Source: Bacillota bacterium (GTDB lineage Bacteria > Bacillota > Clostridia > Peptostreptococcales > Anaerovoracaceae). Taken from it: a stretch of 37,110 bases of DNA. Location of the stretch: assembly GCA_017626845.1 (NCBI GenBank), contig JAGAHX010000051.1, positions 1-37,110 on the forward strand. Reading direction: 5' to 3'. How positions within the stretch are numbered: the stretch's first letter is position 1; each line of letters opens with the position of its first letter. Shown piece after piece: positions 31,559 to 37,110 of the stretch. The position numbers and the translations under genes are program-made. The notes beneath the pieces are model-generated. The model worked only from the letters and a program-made list of their open reading frames with translations. It did not search any database and was not told the origin of the DNA.

Positions 31559-32929
31559 TCAGATCCGGATCCAGCCCAGCACGCTGGCAATGGAGCTGAA
31601 CAAGATGACCGCGACGAACACCGGCGCAACAGTGCGCACGAACACGCGGTACATCCCTTCGTAACGGAAGCGCGAGGACAGTTTGACCTCCCCAGCGATC
31701 TTGTCGATCCCCATTTTGGCGGCCAGCAGGCAGACTGCGAAGGCTGCGATGGGCATCATGATGGAGTTCGTCAGGAAGTCGAAGAAATCCAGGATATCCA
31801 TGCCGAGGATCGTAACCGAGGACAGAACGCCGAAGCCCAGAGACGAGAGGGATCCCAGCACCACCACGACGATGGCCATGAAGACCACGCTCTTTGTGCG
31901 GTCCCAGCCCAGCTCGTCCTGCAGGGTGGAGACCGAAGTCTCTGCCAGGGAGATGGAGCTCGTGAGCGCTGCGAACAGCACCAGCACGAAGAACAGCATC
32001 CCGACCAGATGGCCCAGACCCATGCTCTCGAAGACCTTGGGCATGGTCACGAACATCAGGGACGGCCCCGCCTGCAGCGCCTGCATATCGCCGCCGGAAA
32101 ATGCGAACACCGCCGGGATGATCATGAGCCCGGCCAGGATCGCGATGCCGCTGTCGAAGAAGATCACCTGGTGCATCGAAGTTTCGATATCCACATCCTT
32201 CTTCATGTAGGAACCGTAGGTAATGAGGATACCCATGGCGATGGACAGAGAATAGAACATCTGGCCTAAAGCCGCCACGACCGTCATCCAGGAAAAGTGC
32301 TTTAAGTCCGGTACCAGCAGATAGCGGATGCCTGCCGCGGCCCCTGGGCGGGTCATGCTGTAGATGGCCATGACCACCGCCAGCGCCACCAGCACCGGCA
32401 TCATAATGCGGGAGACCTTCTCCACACCGTTCTCGACGCCCAGCACGATGACGGCCAGCGTAAGGAACGCGAAGATGAGGAAACAGACTTCTGCCCCGCC
32501 GGGCGACGTGATAAAGGTGCCGAAGAAGCCGTCCGCAGCCGCTTCCGAACCGCTGCCTTTCAGATATTCGAACAGGTACTTGATGACCCAGCCGCCGATG
32601 ACGCTGTAATACGGCAGGATGAGCATGGGGATGACCGCGTTCACCCAGCCGCCGGCCTTCGCCAGACCGGTCCTGCCGTAGGTTTTGAACGCGCCCACGG
32701 GACTCTTGCCGGACAGACGGCCCAGCGCCGTTTCGGAGACCATCATGGTATAGCCGAAGGTGAGCGCCAGGATCAGATACGTAAGAAGGAACATGCCGCC
32801 GCCATATTTTGCGGCCAGATACGGAAAACGCCAGATGTTTCCCAGACCGACGGCAGATCCTGCTGCCGCTAAAACATAACCGAGTTTGCCGGAGAAACTG
32901 GCGCGTAAAGATTCGTCACTGTTTTTCAA
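31559..32929 (-). CDS. Sodium-dependent transporter, NSS/SNF family
   Basis: A 456-residue transporter with about 11-12 membrane helices. The family signature AAGSAVGLGNIWRFPYL lies in helix 1, the sodium and substrate site. Unwound helix 6 is seen as FYSLSIAMGILITYGSY. Bacterial members import amino acids such as tryptophan, tyrosine or leucine with sodium. The start is uncertain. TTG at 32929, with AGGT upstream, gives the typical short N-terminus; GTG at 32953 would add eight residues. Confidence 0.9.
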   Translation of the reverse strand: MKNSDESLRASFSGKLGYVLAAAGSAVGLGNIWRFPYLAAKYGGGMFLLTYLILALTFGYTMMVSETALGRLSGKSPVGAFKTYGRTGLAKAGGWVNAVIPMLILPYYSVIGGWVIKYLFEYLKGSGSEAAADGFFGTFITSPGGAEVCFLIFAFLTLAVIVLGVENGVEKVSRIMMPVLVALAVVMAIYSMTRPGAAAGIRYLLVPDLKHFSWMTVVAALGQMFYSLSIAMGILITYGSYMKKDVDIETSMHQVIFFDSGIAILAGLMIIPAVFAFSGGDMQALQAGPSLMFVTMPKVFESMGLGHLVGMLFFVLVLFAALTSSISLAETSVSTLQDELGWDRTKSVVFMAIVVVVLGSLSSLGFGVLSSVTILGMDILDFFDFLTNSIMMPIAAFAVCLLAAKMGIDKIAGEVKLSSRFRYEGMYRVFVRTVAPVFVAVILFSSIASVLGWIRI

Positions 32930-33034
32930 TGTAAGACCTCGCTGAATGCACACACTTTAATCGCCAAAAGAGGGCGACCGTGTTCTATTATGAAGGGGCG
33001 GCTGCTTTTTGTCAATTTCAAGGAAGGGGTTTTA

Positions 33035-33043
33035 TGATACAAT
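33035..33043 (+). promoter_or_regulatory. Extended -10 promoter of the cardiolipin synthase gene
   Basis: TG-A-TACAAT (33035-33043) lies 30 bases before the start codon. A weak TTTCAA sits 16 bases upstream. AAGGAGG precedes the ATG at 33073. Confidence 0.5.
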
Positions 33044-33072
33044 ACCTGTGCGCACAGCGCTAAGGAGGACCC

Positions 33073-34665
33073 ATGGAACAGGATAACGTCGTAAAACTTT
33101 TAAACAAGAAGAAAAAAGGACTGCTGCAGAAGGTGTTCTTCAGCCGGCTCACCCTGATCGCCGTGCTCATCCTCCTGCAGGTCTTTCTTTCTCTGGCGGT
33201 CTTTCTCTGGTTCCGCCAGTATCTGACGCATTACGAACTCATCCGCGGCGTCTTTACCATCGCCATGGTGCTCTATCTGTTCAACAGCAATATGGATTCT
33301 TCCGCAAAGCTCACCTGGCTGATGGTGCTCGCTGTCGTTCCTTACATCGGTGCCTTCTTCCTGTGGTATTCCCAGACGAATCTCGGCCACCGCACCATCC
33401 ACGACCGCTCGGCAGCGCTCATCCGGCGAACGAAAGATACCCTGCCCCAGGACGAAACGGTGCTGCAAAGTCTGGAAAAAGACCCCTACGGCACGGAGGA
33501 TCTGTACCGCTACCTCAACCGCAGCGGCTGTTTTCCCATCTACGAAGATACGGACGTTACGTATTTCCCTCTGGGAGAAGACAAGTTCGAAGCCATGCTA
33601 AAAGAGCTGGAAAAGGCGGAATCCTTCATCTTCATGGAATATTTCATCATCGAGGAAGGCTACATGTGGGGCCGCATCCTGGACGTGCTTGCCCGCAAAG
33701 CGAAGGAAGGCGTGGACGTGCGGGTGATGTACGACGGCATGTGCGAGATCACCACGCTGTCCCACGACTACGCGAAGCGGCTGGGAAAGCTGGGGATCCA
33801 GGCGAAGTCCTTCTCCCCCGTGCGGCCTGTGCTCTCCACCCACTACAACTACCGCGACCACCGCAAGATCCTCGTCATCGACGGCAAAACGGCCTTCACC
33901 GGCGGCGTCAACCTGGCGGACGAATACATCAACAAGGTCGAGCGCTTCGGCCACTGGAAGGATACAGCCATCATGATGAAGGGATCCGCCGCCCTGTCCT
34001 TTACCCTGATGTTCCTGCAGATGTGGAACGTTACGGAAGAGACGCCGGACTTCTCGATCTTTCAGGAGCTGGGCAAGGCGGTCCGCACCTACCCGCTTCC
34101 CGAGGGTGACCCTGCCAAGGGCTATGTGATGCCCTACGGCGACTGCCCGCTGGACGAAGACAAGGTGGGAGAGACCGTCTACATCGATCTGTTCAACCGG
34201 GCTACGGACTACGTGCACGTGATGACGCCCTACCTCATCCTGGACGGCGAGCTGGAACACGCGATCCTCTATGCCGCACAGCGGGGCGTGGAAGTGTCCC
34301 TCATCCTGCCCGGCATTCCCGACAAGGAGATGGCCTGGGCGCTGGCGAAGTCCCATTACAGAAGACTGGTGGATGCCGGCGTACACGTGTACGAATACAC
34401 CCCGGGCTTCGTACACGCGAAGGTCGCCGTGAGCGACGGCTGCCGGGCCGTGGTCGGTACCATCAACCTGGACTACCGCAGCCTCTATCACCACTTCGAG
34501 TGCGCGGCGTATCTGTACAAGGTGCCCTGCATTCCGCAGATCGAGCAGGACTTCCAGGAGACCCTGGCAAAATGCAAAAAGGTGACGGACGAATCCATCA
34601 CCTACGAAAAGACGTTTATGAAACTCAAGGGCTTCGTCATGAAGCTGGTGGCGCCGCTGATGTAG
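33073..34665 (+). CDS. cls: Cardiolipin synthase
   Basis: A 530-residue membrane enzyme of the phospholipase D superfamily. Two or three N-terminal membrane helices (about 20-105) are followed by two HKD modules: HRKILVIDGKTAFTGG in the first and HAKVAVSDGCRAVVGTINLD in the second. It joins two phosphatidylglycerol molecules to form cardiolipin and glycerol. The start is well supported by AAGGAGG five bases upstream. The gene stands alone, divergent from the NSS transporter gene and convergent with the YdcF-family gene, with only six bases between the two stops. Confidence 0.95.
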   Translation: MEQDNVVKLLNKKKKGLLQKVFFSRLTLIAVLILLQVFLSLAVFLWFRQYLTHYELIRGVFTIAMVLYLFNSNMDSSAKLTWLMVLAVVPYIGAFFLWYSQTNLGHRTIHDRSAALIRRTKDTLPQDETVLQSLEKDPYGTEDLYRYLNRSGCFPIYEDTDVTYFPLGEDKFEAMLKELEKAESFIFMEYFIIEEGYMWGRILDVLARKAKEGVDVRVMYDGMCEITTLSHDYAKRLGKLGIQAKSFSPVRPVLSTHYNYRDHRKILVIDGKTAFTGGVNLADEYINKVERFGHWKDTAIMMKGSAALSFTLMFLQMWNVTEETPDFSIFQELGKAVRTYPLPEGDPAKGYVMPYGDCPLDEDKVGETVYIDLFNRATDYVHVMTPYLILDGELEHAILYAAQRGVEVSLILPGIPDKEMAWALAKSHYRRLVDAGVHVYEYTPGFVHAKVAVSDGCRAVVGTINLDYRSLYHHFECAAYLYKVPCIPQIEQDFQETLAKCKKVTDESITYEKTFMKLKGFVMKLVAPLM

Positions 34666-34671
34666 CGAGGA

Positions 34672-36138
34672 CTAAAAGTTCGACAGGCGGACGAGCCAAA
34701 CCATGGCGAAAGAAGCGAGAATGAGGAGCAGTACCGCCAAAGCGTGCCGTTTCTTTTCTGCCGCCATCATGGCGATGAATTCCCGCACGAAGGCGTTCAC
34801 CCAGAAGTAGCGCTTGGTGGGGCTGCCGACGCCGTCGGCCCGGATGCCCTGCTTCGCCGCGTACAGGCCGGCGCGCAGCACGTGGTAGTTCGTGGTGGAG
34901 AAGGCGATCTGCGGGTCAGCGCCCTCCCCTTCCCGCTGCCGGATGAGGGCCATGGAATTGCCGAAATTCTCAAACGTGTTGGCAGACGCATCCTCCGCCA
35001 GGATCTGCGCTTCGGGAACGCCTACCCCAAGCAGATAATTTTTCATAGCAGCCGCTTCGGCCAGGGGCTCGTCTCTGCCCTGACCGCCGGAGGGAACGAA
35101 GACCAGCTCTTTGCCGGTCTTTTCTTTTTGCAGCCGGGCGAATTCCAGCGCCTTATCCACCCTGCCCTGCAGCAGCGGCGTCAAGGTGCCGTCGGCCTGC
35201 ATACGGCTCCCCAGGATGATCATGTAATCCTTGTCGAACGCGGGCATGCGGTGCGCCGCCTTTACGGCATAGATGATGGTCGCTGCCAGCATGCATTCCA
35301 GATAGGCGACCATGATGTAGATCGCGCTGTCCAGCGCCATTTCCACGTACATCGCCCAGCCCTGTTTGTAGTGCACGTCTACCAGCGTGGTGACCTGCAG
35401 CCAGTCGCCCAGGATCATGGGGAAGACGGTGGAAAAGCACAGCAGCAGGCCCAGCAGCGCGCCCAGCATGTTGCGCCAGTTGCGGCCCTCTCGACCCATC
35501 AGCTGAATGTTGGTGCCGGTGACGAACAGAGAAAGCACGAAAGCGATCGGCAGGGTCGTAGACGAGAAGTTGGCGGCAGAAGACAGCACGGAGCGCAGCG
35601 TCTGCACCAGACCAGTAAAGTGGAACAAATGGCCGAGCTGGTCGAACAGCAGAAAGACGCAGAAGATGCCGAGACCCAGATACACGATGTTGCGGTAGCG
35701 GTAGAATGCGGTCTCCACGAAATAGTTGTAGCGTTTGCGCAGCAGCCACAGCGCGAGCGCCAGATAGAGGGAGATCGCCAGGGGGATCACCCGGGCACCG
35801 CTGCAGTCGCCGATCCGGCCGTTCTGGGTAAGAATGCCGTTTCCGTGGGAATACAGCGAGCACATATAGATGGGCTCCCCGAAGGCGTATACATCGACGT
35901 AGACCTTGCCCTCGTAAATAGAACTGAACTTCAGCTGCAGGAAGCCGTCCTGCATCCACTGATCGGTGAGGGCCACGCAGCTGGTGTCGCCGTCGAGGCG
36001 CACGTCGAAATCCGAGGCATTCTCGGAGATGCCCCGGACGTCGACCTGTACGGTATAGGTCTGGCCCTGCACCAGGATGACCGCGGCGCAGAGGCAGACC
36101 AGCAGGATGCCGATCAGGAGAAAAGTTCGGTTCTTCAC
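34672..36138 (-). CDS. YdcF/DUF218-family membrane protein
   Basis: A 488-residue protein. An N-terminal membrane helix is followed by an extracytoplasmic region (about 30-110), then a cluster of membrane helices (about 115-300). The DUF218 domain starts at YMIILGSRMQADGTLTP (about 305), with SGGQG, the ANTFENF motif and TTNYHVLRA. SanA/YdcF/ElyC relatives act in envelope maintenance, though their exact reaction is not settled. A last helix lies at the C-terminus. It begins six bases after the ftsH stop, so it is probably co-transcribed with ftsH. Confidence 0.85.
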   Translation of the reverse strand: MKNRTFLLIGILLVCLCAAVILVQGQTYTVQVDVRGISENASDFDVRLDGDTSCVALTDQWMQDGFLQLKFSSIYEGKVYVDVYAFGEPIYMCSLYSHGNGILTQNGRIGDCSGARVIPLAISLYLALALWLLRKRYNYFVETAFYRYRNIVYLGLGIFCVFLLFDQLGHLFHFTGLVQTLRSVLSSAANFSSTTLPIAFVLSLFVTGTNIQLMGREGRNWRNMLGALLGLLLCFSTVFPMILGDWLQVTTLVDVHYKQGWAMYVEMALDSAIYIMVAYLECMLAATIIYAVKAAHRMPAFDKDYMIILGSRMQADGTLTPLLQGRVDKALEFARLQKEKTGKELVFVPSGGQGRDEPLAEAAAMKNYLLGVGVPEAQILAEDASANTFENFGNSMALIRQREGEGADPQIAFSTTNYHVLRAGLYAAKQGIRADGVGSPTKRYFWVNAFVREFIAMMAAEKKRHALAVLLLILASFAMVWLVRLSNF

Positions 36139-36144
36139 GTTTCT

Positions 36145-37110
36145 TTATTCCGCAGGTTCTTCGATCTGTCCGTTCAGAATATCCATGAATTCCTCGCCGG
36201 TGATCGTCTCCTTTTCGTAGAGGTGGTGTGCGATCTTGTCCAGCGAAGCCTTGTTTTCGGTCAGGATGGTCTTGGCCTTCTCGTACTGCTTCTGCACCAG
36301 ATCCACGACCATCTTATCGATCTTGGCCTGGGTCTCGGGGGAGCAGGCCAGCGTGCTGTCGCCGCCCAGATACTGGTTGGTGACGGTCTCCATGGCTACC
36401 ATGCCGAATTCTCCCATGCCGTAGCGGGTGATCATGGCCCGGGCCAGCTTCGTAGCCTGTTCGATATCGTTGGAAGCGCCGGTGGTGATGGATCCGAAGA
36501 TGAGTTCCTCCGCAGCCCGGCCGCCGGTCAGCGTCGCGATCTTGTTCTCCAGCTCTTCCTTGCTCATCAGGTAGTGCTCGCCCTCGTCCACCTGCATGGT
36601 GTACCCCAGGGCGCCGGATGTTCTCGGAATGATGGTGATCTTCTGCACCGGAGCAGAATGGGTCTGCATGGCTGCCACCAGCGCGTGACCCACTTCGTGA
36701 TAAGCCACGATGCTCTTTTCTTTGTCGGAAAGGATGGCGTTCTTCTTCTGATAGCCTGCGATGACCGTCTCGATGCTCTCCTCGAAGTCTCTCTGGCTGG
36801 CCATCTTGCGGCCGTCGCGGACAGCCCGCAGCGCCGCCTCGTTTACGATGTTGGCCAGCTCCGCGCCGGAAGCGCCGGAGGCCATGCGGGCGATCTTGCC
36901 GTAGTCGATATTGTTCTCGGTCTTCACCTTCTTGGCGTGGACCTTCAGAATGGCTTCTCTTCCCTTTAAGTCGGGCAGTTCCACGGGCACGCGGCGGTCG
37001 AATCTGCCCGGTCTCGTGAGGGCCGGATCCAGGGATTCGGGCCGGTTGGTGGCCGCCAGGATGATGACCCCGGTATTGCCTTCGAAACCGTCCATCTCGG
37101 TGAGCAGCTG
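36145..37110 (-). CDS. ftsH: ATP-dependent zinc metalloprotease FtsH, C-terminal part (partial)
   Basis: The gene continues beyond the right edge of the window, and the frame is open to base 37110. Visible parts are the end of the AAA+ module ([24 protein letters not shown] with the arginine-finger SRH region), the lid domain and the M41 protease domain with the zinc motif HEVGH (36685-36699). The conserved Asp region in [17 protein letters not shown] is also present. FtsH is a membrane-bound hexamer that degrades misfolded membrane proteins and regulators. The C-terminal end is normal. Confidence 0.96.
   Translation of the reverse strand, partial: QLLTEMDGFEGNTGVIILAATNRPESLDPALTRPGRFDRRVPVELPDLKGREAILKVHAKKVKTENNIDYGKIARMASGASGAELANIVNEAALRAVRDGRKMASQRDFEESIETVIAGYQKKNAILSDKEKSIVAYHEVGHALVAAMQTHSAPVQKITIIPRTSGALGYTMQVDEGEHYLMSKEELENKIATLTGGRAAEELIFGSITTGASNDIEQATKLARAMITRYGMGEFGMVAMETVTNQYLGGDSTLACSPETQAKIDKMVVDLVQKQYEKAKTILTENKASLDKIAHHLYEKETITGEEFMDILNGQIEEPAE

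Noticed and set aside
31297-31629. A 110-codon minus-strand frame at the end of the NSS transporter gene
   Set aside because: It overlaps the real transporter gene in another frame and runs through the repeat element; there are no motifs and no ribosome binding site.
1-37110. CRISPR arrays, rRNA genes or prophage structural genes
   Set aside because: No regularly spaced short repeats, rRNA-like stretches or phage morphogenesis proteins were seen.

Overview
The window is about 57-58% GC and looks like the chromosome of a strictly anaerobic, amino-acid-fermenting member of the Bacillota (class Clostridia). This rests on the ferredoxin-dependent 2-oxoacid oxidoreductase, the two-gene minimal SUF system, the S-layer-homology (SLH) surface proteins, the ornithine/alanine racemase family gene, the DUF362 ferredoxin-like protein and the strong AGGAGG ribosome binding sites. 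An Anaerovoracaceae-like gut or rumen lineage is my inference and is not proven.

Layout. (1) 1-425: end of pyrB, carrying a PyrI-like zinc knuckle, facing a bidirectional terminator. (2) 558-6361 (minus): a tightly packed operon with a CoA transferase (two subunits), a four-subunit 2-oxoacid:ferredoxin oxidoreductase and a sodium:solute symporter. A divergent LysR regulator (6469-7392) sits at its head. Together they look like a module that imports an acid, oxidises a 2-oxoacid to acyl-CoA and moves the CoA. (3) 7389-12440 (minus): serine hydrolase, SLH-anchored NagZ-type hexosaminidase and PLP racemase, likely wall or D-amino-acid related. (4) 12587-18079 (minus): sufC-sufB, M20 amidohydrolase, DUF362 protein and secernin-like C69 dipeptidase. 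sufC is interrupted by one in-frame amber codon. (5) 18248-20601 (minus): zinc-export operon (ArsR/SmtB sensor, HMA chaperone, PIB-2 ATPase) with a textbook promoter and operator.

(6) 20650-22730 is an accessory hotspot next to tRNA-Ala(GGC). It holds a YafQ-DinJ toxin-antitoxin pair, a decayed duplicate of the arsR 5' region, a second antitoxin with a truncated PIN toxin, and two 169-bp repeats that each contain a copy of the tRNA-Ala 3' end. (7) 22852-27655 (plus): a 756-residue protein with a PI4K/HipA-like kinase signature, a frameshifted tannase-like lipoprotein and another lipoprotein. (8) 27659-31430: a group II intron with class-C features, inserted directly behind a transcription terminator inside a repeated palindromic element. 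The second copy of that element lies 3.6 kb away. An SLH surface protein with a poly-G tract in its promoter spacer lies between them. (9) 31559-37110: NSS transporter, cardiolipin synthase, a YdcF-family membrane protein and the 3' part of ftsH.

The best candidates for something undescribed are the kinase-like protein beside the tRNA hotspot, the tRNA-end repeats carrying toxin-antitoxin debris, the amber codon in sufC, and the possible phase-variable promoter of the SLH protein.
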